Below, one piece after another: positions 9,101 through 17,557 of a stretch of 64,000 nt of DNA (position 1 is the first letter of the stretch; each line of letters starts with the position of its first letter). The stretch comes from CAVZBW01 sp963778465 (GTDB lineage: Bacteria > Actinomycetota > Acidimicrobiia > Acidimicrobiales > RAAP-2). The DNA lies in assembly GCA_963778465.1 (NCBI GenBank), contig CAVZUK010000003.1:1302001-1366000 (forward strand), in the 5' to 3' direction. The translations under genes were made by a program, and so were the position numbers. The notes under the pieces were generated by a model. That model saw nothing but the letters and a program-made list of their open reading frames with translations. It was not told the DNA's origin and did no database searches.

Positions 9101-9356
9101 AGGGCCCTTGGTTGATGGCGTTCAGGTCCTGGTGGTTGGGCGCGTAGGGCGCGACGAGAGGGGCGAAGATGGCGGCCAGGGTGACGATCACCAAAAAGGC
9201 CAGGCTCGCCATGGCGAAGGGCTGGCGGCTGAAGCGACTCCAGAATCCCCTCCGGCGCCTGCCGGGAGCATCGGGTTCGGTGTCTTCCTCGAGCGGCGGC
9301 GGTTCCGCCAGGCCGACAAAGGGATCCTCGCTGGAGGGTGGGATGGCCAGGGTCAT
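6153..9356 (-). CDS. Dipeptide/oligopeptide ABC transporter: permease-ATPase-ATPase triple fusion
   Basis: A single 1067-residue frame. Roughly residues 1-305 are a DppC-type permease: short basic N-terminus, a first membrane helix after RFSRQPFAMAS, then the EAARSLGA permease loop. An Ala/Lys-rich linker follows. The first ATPase has GESGSGKT, FSGGMRQR and LLIADEPTTALD; the second has GESGSGKST, FSGGQRQR and LLVCDEPVSALD. Each ATPase ends in the cysteine-containing C-terminal motif of peptide ATPases (CRFHPRC... and CRFRQRC...). A Gly-Pro-Ser linker interrupts the first of these tails. The start at 9356 overlaps the DppB stop by ATGA. I see no internal frameshift that would create the fusion. 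It imports peptides or similar solutes with DppB and the binding protein upstream. Confidence 0.88.
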   Translation of the reverse strand: MTLAIPPSSEDPFVGLAEPPPLEEDTEPDAPGRRRRGFWSRFSRQPFAMASLAFLVIVTLAAIFAPLVAPYAPNHQDLNAINQGPSSAHWLGTDDLGRDILSRLIWGGRVSLRATFEIVGIAAVIAIPIGLIAGFFRGAVDTVIMRFMDALFSFPPLVLALTVAALLGASLNDTAIAIAIVFVPSFVRLLRGEVIAVREENFIEAARSLGATSNRLIRRHVVPNVASPIIIQLALALGFALLVEAGLSFLGLGEQPPTPSWGSMLNEGYQFIFSSPWALVFPGLAIMLSVLSFNLVADGLRDSLGRERPKSSSLVGTERKSRLAQIVGAARPGSVAAQAREEAKAKAAPAADTKTLLSVDRLRIEFLTDGRWLPVMENGTFELERGKTLGLVGESGSGKTVSALAIMGLLPPRGCRASGSARFQGRDLMRMSPAALRQIRGNEIGMIFQEPMTSLNPAFTVGNQIAEQVRTHRKLSKTESWKVAVEMLERVEIPSAAERARDYPHAFSGGMRQRVMIAMALSCSPKLLIADEPTTALDVTTQAQIVQLLHTLQREEEMAMIFVTHDLGVIADVADDVVVMYAGQIVEHTESAELFVRPRHPYTEALLSSIPQLTPAGQPLHFIPGMVPRPDQLPAGCRFHPRCSYSTDACVTTPVELRRPSSPVGSGSASDSAPPDSGGTPGPGTPGPGNGSSEALSRCLRQDELVLAGAVGQGTETPVSTNGKVVSPGEPLLVVSDLSKRFPVRSGLLRRVTGSVNAVDGVDLTISAGTTLGLVGESGSGKSTLARMVVRLIEPSGGTVTLGGVDLTALRGPKLRRERQGMQMVFQDPYSSLDPRQNILEIVGEPLRIHTSLGRAEREKRVVHLLSQVGIRRHVLGRQPHEFSGGQRQRIAIARALALEPSLLVCDEPVSALDVSTQSQVINLLTDLQDRLGLAYLFIAHDLSVVRHLSDRIAVMYLGKIVEEGDADEVYSRPTHPYTAALLSAIPVPDPVRQRSRRQFVLSGEVEEGTGTTGCRFRQRCPFAMDVCATVDPEPYTAPNGTTVRCHLHSSGPALAGATVAGLQPPA

Positions 9357-10318
9357 GCCAGCCGGACCTTCGGATTGAGGTACCCGTAGACGATGTCGAC
9401 GATCAGGTTGATGATCACGAAGCAGACGGCGGTGACGAGCACGACGCCCTGGATCACCGGCAGGTCCTTCACGCTGATCGCCTGGAGCATGTACTGGCCG
9501 ATCCCGGGCAACGAGAAGATCTGCTCGATGATGAACGTGCCGCCGAGCAGGTAGCCGAAGGAGATGCCGATCACGGTGACGGCCGGGCTGAGGGCGTTCT
9601 TGAGCGCGTGCTTCCCGATGACCGCTCGGTTCCCCAACCCTTTGGCGAGCGCCGTCCGCATGTAGTCCTGGTCGAGGGTGTCGATCAGCGCGCCGCGCAC
9701 CTGCCGGGCGATCGTGGCGGCGCCGCCGATCCCGAGCGCCACCCACGGGAGTATCAGGTGTTGGAACCACCCCCAGAAAGAGGTCGTGTAGGGCACGTAG
9801 CCAAGGGCCGGCAGCCAGCGGAGATTGACGGCGAAGACGATGACGAGCAGCAGGGCCAGCCAGAAGTCCGGGATGGCGACGCCCAGGCTGCTCCCGACCG
9901 TGACCAGCCGGTCCGACGCGGTCCCCTGGCGGACGCCCGAGATGATGCCCGCCGGGATGCCGATGATGATGGCGACGAGCATCCCGCCGACCGCCAGGCT
10001 GAGCGTGACCGGGAATTTCTCGGCGATCCCCGATGCCACGCTCTGGTGCTGGAACAGGGAGTTGCCGAGGTTGCCGTGGATCACCTCGTTGAGCCAGCGC
10101 AGGTACTGGCGCCAAAACGGCTCGTCCAGATGCAGCTGCTTGCTGATCCTCGCCACCTCGGCGGGATTGGAGTGGGTCCCGCCGGCCAGCGTCAACGCCG
10201 GGTTGCCCGGGATGATGAGCACGAGGCAGAAGACGCCGAAGGAGATGAGGAGCAGCAGAGGGATCGTGATCAGCAGCCTTCGGCCTATGAACGAGAGGAG
10301 CGAACCCCCTGACCCCAT
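9353..10318 (-). CDS. ABC transporter permease, DppB type
   Basis: 321 residues with about six membrane helices. The first is GRRLLITIPLLLLISFGVF; the conserved permease loop YMRTALAKGLG is near residue 215. The DppB/OppB family forms one half of the membrane channel for peptide, nickel or sugar import. It overlaps the fused permease-ATPase gene by four bases and follows the binding-protein gene by 63 bases, making one operon on the minus strand. The substrate is not predictable from the permease. Confidence 0.92.
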   Translation of the reverse strand: MGSGGSLLSFIGRRLLITIPLLLLISFGVFCLVLIIPGNPALTLAGGTHSNPAEVARISKQLHLDEPFWRQYLRWLNEVIHGNLGNSLFQHQSVASGIAEKFPVTLSLAVGGMLVAIIIGIPAGIISGVRQGTASDRLVTVGSSLGVAIPDFWLALLLVIVFAVNLRWLPALGYVPYTTSFWGWFQHLILPWVALGIGGAATIARQVRGALIDTLDQDYMRTALAKGLGNRAVIGKHALKNALSPAVTVIGISFGYLLGGTFIIEQIFSLPGIGQYMLQAISVKDLPVIQGVVLVTAVCFVIINLIVDIVYGYLNPKVRLA

Positions 10319-10381
10319 GGAAGCCTCAGCTCGCCCGTCGTCCGGGCCGCGCCCCTCGGTCCAGGCAGGTGCGCGGCGGCG

Positions 10382-12013
10382 TCACTTCTTGAGGTAGATG
10401 CCGGCCAGGTTGGACCGGCACTGCCCGATCGGCGCGACCACCTTTCCGCCCACCGTGGACTTGTTGTAGGCGATGATCGAGGGCTCGAACTCGAGTGGCG
10501 TCTCGAGCCCCTGCGACATGACCGTGGCGCTGACCTGTTGCATCAGCGGGCCCTGCACCGTGGGGCTGAGCGAGGTGTTGGCCTGCTCGATCAGCGGGGC
10601 GATCTGGTCGTCCTCGGTGCCGAGGTGCTGTGCGACGAAGCCCGTCGGCTCGTAGTTGGACTCGAAGGTGTTGGAGATGTCCGGTCCGTTGGTCAGCTCC
10701 TCGGTCAGCAGCGCGTTGCCCTGCCCGTTGAGGTAGACGTCCTGCAGCAGGTCGCTCCCCGGGATGAGTTGGATGCTGGCGTTGAAGCCGGCCGCCGACA
10801 GCTGGCTCTGCAGGACGGTGGCGAGCCGCTGGAAGGTCGTGTCGCCCGAGGGGAGATACATCTTGAAGCTCACGCCGTGGGGATAGCCGGCCTTGGCGAG
10901 CATCTCCTTGGCCTTCTTGGGCTGGTAGGTGTAGGAGTTGTCGACCTTCTTGTTGTAGCCCGGCGAGTTGGACGGGAAGGGCTGGTAGGCGGGCCGCCCG
11001 ACGCCGGCGAAGACCACCTTGTTGATGGTGGCGCGGTCGACCGCGTACTGGAGGGCCGCTCGGACCTGCGTGTTGTTGAAGGGCGGTTGGTTGTTGCGGG
11101 TCTGGAGCACGACGTAGTCGTAGGAGGGGGTGATCGACACCCCGATGTTCGGGTTGTTCTTCACCTCGGTGTACTGCTCCGGGTCGAGTGAGATCATGTC
11201 GACCGCTCCCGAGGTCAGCGCGCTGACCGCCTGCGGGCCGTTGGTCACCTCGACGAAGTTCACCGAGTGGAGCGGGTAGGCGCTCGAGTTCCAGTACTTG
11301 GGATTCTTCACCAGCACCATCGACGATCCCGCCTGGTAGCTCTTGAGTACGTAGGGCCCGGCACCGACCGGATCCTTGGAGGCGTTGGCGATGCTCGACG
11401 CGGGCATGATCATCCCGTCGATGTAGGTCATGGCCCACATGAAGTCCCCGGCGGTCGGCCGGTTGAGCTGGATGACGAGCGTATGAGGGTCGGTCACCGA
11501 CATGGACTGGATGGCGCTCAGCGAGGTGCGGAGAGGGCTGCTCTTGGTGTGGTTGAGGCTGGCCTCCACGTCGTCCGCGGTCACCGGCTGCCCGTTGGAG
11601 AAGACCATGTTGGGACGGAGGTGCAGGGTGACGGTGGAGTAGTTGTTGGAGACGGTCCAGCTCTGGGCCACGCCGCCGCTGATGGCGTACTGACCCGGGA
11701 CGGTAATCGACTGGTAGATGTTGGCGAGCATCGTGAAGCCGCAGTCGTTGAGGAGGGTGCCAGGGTCGAAGTCGTTATCGAACGTCGAGTTGAGGTCGAT
11801 CCCGTACTTGAGGGTGCCGCTCGTGTCGTTGTTCGACGCCGCGTTCGCGGTGGATCCGCTCACCGCGACCGCCACTCCCGGCACGAGGAAGGCGGCCGCG
11901 GCGGCCCCGACGATGGCCGCCTTGGTCCGGGCGCTGCGACCCCGCCTGGCCCCCCCAGCCGGTCTCTGCTTCCTCGACGGCAGGCGGTGCTGCGCAACGT
12001 CCGACCTACTCAT
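10382..12013 (-). CDS. ABC transporter substrate-binding protein, family 5
   Basis: 543-residue extracellular solute-binding protein of the peptide family (SBP_bac_5). A long basic N-terminus (RKQRPAGGARRGRS) precedes a hydrophobic stretch AAIVGAAAAAFLVPGVAVAV and an A-x-A cleavage site near STANAAS. There is no lipobox cysteine, so it appears to be a type I or Tat-like export signal rather than a lipoprotein. The family core (LHLRPNMVFSNGQPVTADDV, then YVLKSYQAG) is intact. I prefer the ATG at 12013, six bases from GAGGGG at 12020-12025; an ATG at 12019 would sit directly on that site. First gene of the importer operon. Confidence 0.9.
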   Translation of the reverse strand: MSRSDVAQHRLPSRKQRPAGGARRGRSARTKAAIVGAAAAAFLVPGVAVAVSGSTANAASNNDTSGTLKYGIDLNSTFDNDFDPGTLLNDCGFTMLANIYQSITVPGQYAISGGVAQSWTVSNNYSTVTLHLRPNMVFSNGQPVTADDVEASLNHTKSSPLRTSLSAIQSMSVTDPHTLVIQLNRPTAGDFMWAMTYIDGMIMPASSIANASKDPVGAGPYVLKSYQAGSSMVLVKNPKYWNSSAYPLHSVNFVEVTNGPQAVSALTSGAVDMISLDPEQYTEVKNNPNIGVSITPSYDYVVLQTRNNQPPFNNTQVRAALQYAVDRATINKVVFAGVGRPAYQPFPSNSPGYNKKVDNSYTYQPKKAKEMLAKAGYPHGVSFKMYLPSGDTTFQRLATVLQSQLSAAGFNASIQLIPGSDLLQDVYLNGQGNALLTEELTNGPDISNTFESNYEPTGFVAQHLGTEDDQIAPLIEQANTSLSPTVQGPLMQQVSATVMSQGLETPLEFEPSIIAYNKSTVGGKVVAPIGQCRSNLAGIYLKK

Positions 12014-12228
12014 GTGCATCCCCTCGTGTTCCCCTCTGCATCAGCTCGACCAACCAGGCGGCCACCGCCCGCCACCCTTCGCCGCCACGCGGCGCCGAAG
12101 AGCAGGTGTCGATCAACCGTTGGTTCGGCTGAATTTGGCACACTCTACAGATCTAGGGAGGGCAGCGGAAACGGCTGTTTACGGGTCGCCATGCCCTTGC
12201 TCGACCAGCAGGGAAGGGATGGACGGGA

Positions 12229-13893
12229 TCAGCCAGCGAGCGCCCGGGAGTTGCGGATCGACAGTGCTGCCAGGGTCAGCGTGGGGCCGTACCCCGTGCT
12301 CGTGGGGAAGGTGGACGAATCGCAGACCACGACGTTTTCCACGTCGTGGAGTCGTCCGTGCGGGTCGCACACCGACGTCTTCGGGTCCGAGCCCATCCGT
12401 GCGGTGCCCATGACGTGGCGCGAGGCCGGGATCTCCGAACCCCTCCACAGGCGGTTCATGAACAGGCCGCTCACGTTGGGGGAGGTGGCCGTGCGCACCC
12501 ACGTAGCCCCGGCCTCCTTCAAGATGGCCTCGAGCTTCGGGCCATAGAGGGCCGAGGCGGCCAGCTCGTGGCGGTGGGGGCGGTAGGTGATCCTCGCCAC
12601 GGGCAGGCCGTGGACGTCGCGCACCTCCGGGTCGAGGTCGATGCGGTTGGTGGCCTGGGGCACGTCCTCGCCCTGCATCGTGAACCCGGCCAGGTGGTCG
12701 CGCATCGGCGACTCTCGCATCATCTGCTTGTGCTCGGGGCCCCAGGGATAGAACTTGGCCTCGAGCATGGGGTGCGCGGCGGCGCCGTGCTCGACGAGCC
12801 CGCCCTTGAGCCACGGGAGCCCGGCCTCGGCGGCCGCGGCGCGAGCCTCGTCGTCGACGAGGATGAAGTCGTCGTGGAGATGGGTGACGGCCCGACCCCG
12901 GTAGCCGTGGAGGCGCATCGGCAGGTGCCCGAAGGTGTGCGTCTGGAAGTGGAACATGAGGTTCCGGCCGATCTCGGGGTGCTCGAGCCCGCTCAGGAGC
13001 AACAGCCGCGGCGTCTCGGTCGCCCCCGCCGCGAGCACCACGTGGGCCGCCGTCTCGACGTGCCGTTGGCCCTCGGAGTCGATCCACTCGACGCCGGTGG
13101 CGCGGCCGTTCGACACGAGGATGCGGGCCACCATGGACTCGGGACGCAGCTCGGCACGCCCGGTCAAGAGGGCTCTGCGCAGGGAGGCAACCGGATCCCC
13201 CTTGGCGTGGATGGGGCAGCCGAAGTGACCGCAGAAGCCGCAGTTGTTGCACGCCGGGCGGTCGTCGTAGGGAACGGAGTTGACGGCGGTCGGCCCGGGG
13301 TAGGGGTGGTAGCCCAGTCGCTCGGCCGCCGCCGAGGTCACCACGGCGCAGTACATCGGTGCGCCCGGCGGCATGGGGTAGGGCCCCGAGCGCCACGCGG
13401 CAAAGGGGTTGGCCCCGGCCTCACCGGCAACGCCGATGAGGCGTTCGGCCTCGGCATAGTGCGGCTCGAGCTCGTCGTAGCCCAAGGGCCAGTCGACGAG
13501 CGTGGTCCCCTCCATCGGCCCGTAGTCCGAGACCAACCGGAAGTCGTCCTCGCGGAAGCGGGGCACCTTGCCGTCGGCGTGCGTGCCACCTCCGCCCACC
13601 GTGGCCGGCAGGTTGTTGACCGCGCCGACGTGCGTGCGCTCGCCGTCCTCGACGGAGGTCCGGAAGGTCCGCGGCTCGAGCCAGGGGTCCGGCCCGAGGA
13701 AGTGCCGGGGCCCGTACTTGATCTCGTCATTGGAGAACTCGCCGAGCAGCTCGGTGGGGTGGTCGGGGTCGACCAGGTGGTTCTTGCCCCGCTCGAAGAT
13801 GACCACCGACCAGCCGGCGGCCGTAAGGATGTCGGCGGCGGTCGAACCGCCCGGACCCGATCCGACGATGACGGCGTCGAAGTCGCGGCTCAC
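12229..13893 (-). CDS. GMC family oxidoreductase (gluconate-dehydrogenase-like large subunit)
   Basis: 554-residue flavoprotein. The FAD-binding motif VIVGSGPGGSTAAD is at residues 9-22, and the C-terminal GMC block contains the active-site histidine in SRHVMGTARMG and the closing STGYGPTLTLAALS. A cysteine cluster (CNNCGFCGHFGC) near residue 215 is seen in the subfamily of membrane-linked alcohol and sugar dehydrogenases. It overlaps the small-subunit gene by four bases (GTGA), supporting a two-subunit enzyme. No cytochrome subunit is adjacent, so the electron acceptor is unknown. Confidence 0.88.
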   Translation of the reverse strand: MSRDFDAVIVGSGPGGSTAADILTAAGWSVVIFERGKNHLVDPDHPTELLGEFSNDEIKYGPRHFLGPDPWLEPRTFRTSVEDGERTHVGAVNNLPATVGGGGTHADGKVPRFREDDFRLVSDYGPMEGTTLVDWPLGYDELEPHYAEAERLIGVAGEAGANPFAAWRSGPYPMPPGAPMYCAVVTSAAAERLGYHPYPGPTAVNSVPYDDRPACNNCGFCGHFGCPIHAKGDPVASLRRALLTGRAELRPESMVARILVSNGRATGVEWIDSEGQRHVETAAHVVLAAGATETPRLLLLSGLEHPEIGRNLMFHFQTHTFGHLPMRLHGYRGRAVTHLHDDFILVDDEARAAAAEAGLPWLKGGLVEHGAAAHPMLEAKFYPWGPEHKQMMRESPMRDHLAGFTMQGEDVPQATNRIDLDPEVRDVHGLPVARITYRPHRHELAASALYGPKLEAILKEAGATWVRTATSPNVSGLFMNRLWRGSEIPASRHVMGTARMGSDPKTSVCDPHGRLHDVENVVVCDSSTFPTSTGYGPTLTLAALSIRNSRALAG

Positions 13894-14465
13894 GGCTCGC
13901 TCACCTCCTGGTCGGTGAAGCCTCGGGGTTGCACGTCACCCGGGAACCCGATGTAGGTCCAGCCGGCCTGGCCACGGTTGCCGAGGTATTCGGGCGCGCC
14001 GTACATGCCCTCGCAGGCGTGCTCGTACAGGAGGTCGACAAACTCCTCGTTGGCGCGCAGGCGCCGTTCTTGTTCCTCCGCGGTGGCCTCGGCAAAGTCG
14101 GAGCCGAGCGCCTCGAGGCCCCGCAGGTACTGCTCCTGGAGCCCGACCACGGGCCCGAGCCGCTCGCGCTCGGGGATCCCCCGGGAGCCCTCGATCCTCG
14201 TGCGCCAGGCGAGCTCGTCGCGTGCCCCGAGCCGATGGAAGAACCCGAAGCGTGCCTCACCGCCGAAACGGCCGGAGAACGGCCCCCCGGCCCAGACGAG
14301 CGGAGGATCGCTCGCGAAGGCGCCGAGCAGGCCGTCGATGTAGTCGGCGACGCCGGCCTCTGTCGCCCCCGGGTCCTCGTCGGTCGGGATCAGGCGGGCG
14401 CACGCCGCCCGGACGACGGCGTACTGCGCCTCGTCGAAGAACCGGTGCCCCCCCACCGCGCTCAC
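13890..14465 (-). CDS. Gluconate 2-dehydrogenase subunit 3 family protein
   Basis: 191-residue small subunit that normally pairs with GMC dehydrogenases. RFFDEAQYAVVRAACARLIP at the N-terminus is the family signature, and the end is rich in aromatic residues (GWTYIGFPGD). It starts with GTG at 14465, overlapping by GTGA the proper stop of the MMPL gene, and its own stop overlaps the GMC start. As deposited, a one-base insertion in the MMPL gene runs the transporter frame straight into this gene, giving a false 1018-residue fusion. Unlike many family members I see no obvious Tat signal. Confidence 0.85.
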   Translation of the reverse strand: MSAVGGHRFFDEAQYAVVRAACARLIPTDEDPGATEAGVADYIDGLLGAFASDPPLVWAGGPFSGRFGGEARFGFFHRLGARDELAWRTRIEGSRGIPERERLGPVVGLQEQYLRGLEALGSDFAEATAEEQERRLRANEEFVDLLYEHACEGMYGAPEYLGNRGQAGWTYIGFPGDVQPRGFTDQEVSEP

Positions 14466-16946
14466 CGGCGGTCCCGGTCCTCTTGCGTGCCGTCCTGGCC
14501 ATCCACCAGGGATGGGGCGGCGTCCGTTCCCTCGACTCCCTCGACGGTCTCGACGGTCTCGACGGTCTCGACCGCTTCCACCGTCTCGGCGGCCGATCGG
14601 CCGGTCGCCTGCACCCGCTCGGTCCGGTGTCTCGCATGCGAGGCCGGCTCGCGGCCCAGCGCGGACGGCCACCAGTTCCACGCGACCCAGGAGCTCGACG
14701 ATGGAGGGCACGAGGACGGTGCGGACCACGAAGGTGTCGATGAGGATCCCGACGGCCAGCCCGAAGCCGATCACCCGGATCTGCTCGTTTCCCTGCCCCG
14801 ATCCACCGACGACCGCCAGGACGACGAAGCTCCCGGCGAGCACCAGGCCCGCGGAGGTCACCGTCGGACCGGTGGCGCCGACTGCCCGGACGACCGCCCG
14901 GCGCAGCCCGTCCCTCTTGTCCCTCCTGTCCCGCTTGGCCTCCTCCCGGATGCGCGTCATCACCAAGATGTTGTAGTCCTCGCCAAGAGCCAGCAAGAAG
15001 ATGAACATCAAGAAGGGCAGGAGGAAGACGAGTCCCTCCTGTCCGCCGATGGTCATGAAGACCAGGACCGAGATCCCGAGCGAGGCCAGGTACGACAGGA
15101 CCACGCTCAGGATGAGGTAGATGGGGGCGACCAGGCTACGCAGCACGAGGGCCAGGACGAACCCGATGGCCAGGACGGCGATCGGCACGATCGTCTTGAC
15201 GTCGCTGTTGGAGATGTTGCTCACGTCGTAGAGCGCCGGCGCCTCGCCGGCGACGCCGCTGTCGTTGGCTCCCGCCTGGCTGGCCACCTGGTCCACCTGG
15301 GTGCGGATGGCCGGCACGGCGCTGATGGCGGCGTCGCTGCCGGGCGTCCCGACGGAGAGGCCGGCTTCCCACTGGACCGTGCTGCCGTCGGCGCTGATGA
15401 ACCGGGCGGTGGACAGGTACGTGTCGTACGTGCTGGTCGAGATGCCGGAGCCCGCGGGCGGTGTCAGGGACTGGGTCACGAGATCCTGGGCGGAGCCGTA
15501 GGTGTGGACCTGGTTGTAGATGGACGTGAGCTCCGACGGGGTGATCGCGTTCCCACTCGGGTTGAGTGGTCCGGTCAGGGTGGAGAACTGCTTGATGCCC
15601 TGGAGCCCCTTGGTGGCCGTCTGGAGCTGGTCGGGGTCCTGCCACACGGACTTGGAGAACCGCATCACCACATTGGTCGGATTGTCGGTCGACTGCGGGA
15701 AATTGGCCGCCAGGGCGGCGTTGCCCTTGGCCGCGTCGCTGCCGGCAGGTGCCGACACGTCGCCCCCGAACCCCGACGCCTTGTACTGCAGGGCGAACAA
15801 CGAGAGCCCTCCGAGGGCCAGCACGCCGATGACGAGCGTCAGCACGGGCCGGCGAACCAGCCGTCCGGCCACCCGGCCCCACAGGCCCTCGCCGTGCTCC
15901 CGGGGCTGGGTCTTGGTCGGCCAGAACACCGCCCGGCCAAAGATCGCGAGCAGCGCCGGCAGGAGGGTGAGCCCGGCGAGGAGCATCACCGCGATGCCGA
16001 CGGCGAGCGGGAGCCCGAGGTCGTGGTACAGCCCGAAGCTGGCGGCCAGCAGGGTCAGGAGCGCCACGATGACCGTGGCCGCCGAGGCCGTGATGGATTC
16101 GCCGACCCGGCGCACCGCGTAGACGACGGCCTCCTTGGGGTCGCTGCCGTCGAGTAGTCGCTCGCGCACCCGGAAGACGAGGAAGAGTCCGTAGTCGGTA
16201 CCTGCCCCGAGGATCAGGACGATCAGGAGGATCTGGGTGAAGAAGGAGACCTTCAGGACCCCGGCGCTGCCCAGCCCGCCGATGAACGAGCCCGAGACCG
16301 CCAGCACGAGCCCGGCCGGCAGCAGGGTGAGGAGCGGCGCCAGCAGCGAGCGGAAGATGATGAAGAGCAGGATGAGGATGAAGAGGATCGAGGCGTCCTG
16401 GATGTTCTTGCCCTGCCGGTTGGACTCCTCCTGGTTGGCCACGTTGGTGGCCACCTGGCCGGCGAGGTGGACCTGAAGGTCGGCAGGTCTCGGGACGCTG
16501 GCGATCGCCGATTCCAGGTTGTCGACGAGGGTCTTGGTCTTGCTCTGGTCGAACGGCGTGATCGAGGAGACGAACAGCAGCTGGGCGGCCTTGTCGTTGG
16601 GCGACGTCCCGAGGTAGTTGGCGGACAGCCTGGAGGGGACCGACTCCAACCGGGTCCGCAGGTTGCTGATCGCGGTCTGATCGGCCGAGTCGAGAGTCCC
16701 GTTCGAGGTGACCGCGACGATGGGGACCTGGGCGTGTGTCTGCTTGCCGATCAGCGGCTCGGCCAGGACCGCGGCCTGGTTGCTCGGTGCGCTGGCCGGG
16801 AGGAACGCCCCGTTGTTGTTGTCGACCTGGCTTCCCAGCGACGGCAGGGACCGGATGGCGATGACCGACCCCAGGACCCACACGACGACCACGACCCACC
16901 GGTACCGGACGACCGCGCGACCCAGCGCGTCAAAGAAACGGCCCAT
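14462..16946 (-). CDS. MMPL family RND transporter (C-terminal frameshift at about 14,685)
   Basis: About 830 residues with two repeated halves, each a periplasmic loop followed by a membrane bundle; the first helix is YRWVVVVVWVLGSVIAI. MMPL proteins export lipids or drugs using the proton gradient. Near the C-terminus the frame reads ELLGRVELVAV and then continues without a stop into the next gene. Removing one base at about 14,685 gives ELLGRWNWWPSAL, the usual MMPL ending, followed by a hydrophilic tail with (ETV)n repeats and a TGA at 14462-14464. I therefore give the repaired extent. The start is ATG 16946. Confidence 0.85.
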
Positions 16947-17097
16947 GGATTTCGATTCTTACCGCTGCGTCCCCGGCATCCAATTCGACGTCGAGGACCG
17001 CAGCCAGGGCGGCGTGCCGGCCAATTCGTGTCAGGCCATGACGCGTCCGGTCAGGCGACTCGAGAGCGTGACGAATACCCGGGCGGTGCCTCGTGCC

Positions 17098-17529
17098 TCA
17101 GGCGGTGACGCCTGCCGACTGACGGGCCCAGCTCAGCAGGCGCTCGGCCGGCAACGCACCGACCTGTTGCGCGACGAGCTTGCCGTCCTTCAGGACGAGG
17201 AGGGTGGGAATTCCTTGCACGCCGAACCGTGCGGAGACGCCCGGCGCCTCGTCGACGTTCACCTTGACGACCTTCAGGTGTCCCGCCAGCTCGGTGGCGG
17301 CTCGCTCCACTCCTGGCGCCACCATCCGGCAGGGCCCGCACCACGGAGCCCACAGGTCGACCAGGACCGGCACCTGCGTGTCGATCGCCCGATCGAAGTC
17401 GGACTCCCCGGCCTCGACCAGCCACGGGAGGTCGGCGTGGCACGAAGCGCAGCGGGGATGGCCCGCCGACGACGACGGGACGCGGTTCTTGGTTCCGCAC
17501 GAGGCGCACGCAGTGATCCGGCTTTCCAT
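17098..17529 (-). CDS. trxC: Thioredoxin 2-like (zinc-ribbon thioredoxin)
   Basis: 143 residues. The N-terminus has two CxxC pairs (CASCGTKNRVP and CASCHADLPW), forming the small zinc ribbon that distinguishes TrxC-type thioredoxins. The thioredoxin fold follows with the WCGPC redox site near residue 69 and a cis-proline in GIPTLLV. It is a general cytosolic disulfide reductase. It lies 28 bases downstream of cbiX on the same strand and may be read through from the cobalamin operon, though a functional tie is not evident. Confidence 0.88.
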   Translation of the reverse strand: MESRITACASCGTKNRVPSSSAGHPRCASCHADLPWLVEAGESDFDRAIDTQVPVLVDLWAPWCGPCRMVAPGVERAATELAGHLKVVKVNVDEAPGVSARFGVQGIPTLLVLKDGKLVAQQVGALPAERLLSWARQSAGVTA

Positions 17530-17557
17530 GCCCCTTACAACGCCCGGGGGGAGGCTC

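Noticed and set aside
7218..9389. Long open frame antisense to the ABC transporter
   Set aside because: Its composition mirrors codon bias of the opposite strand and it matches no protein family; the same applies to the antisense frames at 12,346-13,956, 13,929-16,157 and 49,868-51,409.
9357..10115. Upstream extension of the triple-fusion frame through dppB (1320 residues)
   Set aside because: The extra 253 residues are dppB read in another frame; the ATG at 9356 has a standard ATGA overlap.
14541..14573. Nine-base GTCTCGACG repeats as a possible origin iteron
   Set aside because: They encode an ETV repeat in the C-terminal tail of the MMPL protein.
13890..16946. A novel MMPL-gluconate dehydrogenase fusion protein
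   Set aside because: Explained by a single extra base at about 14,685; both genes then have normal ends and a GTGA overlap.
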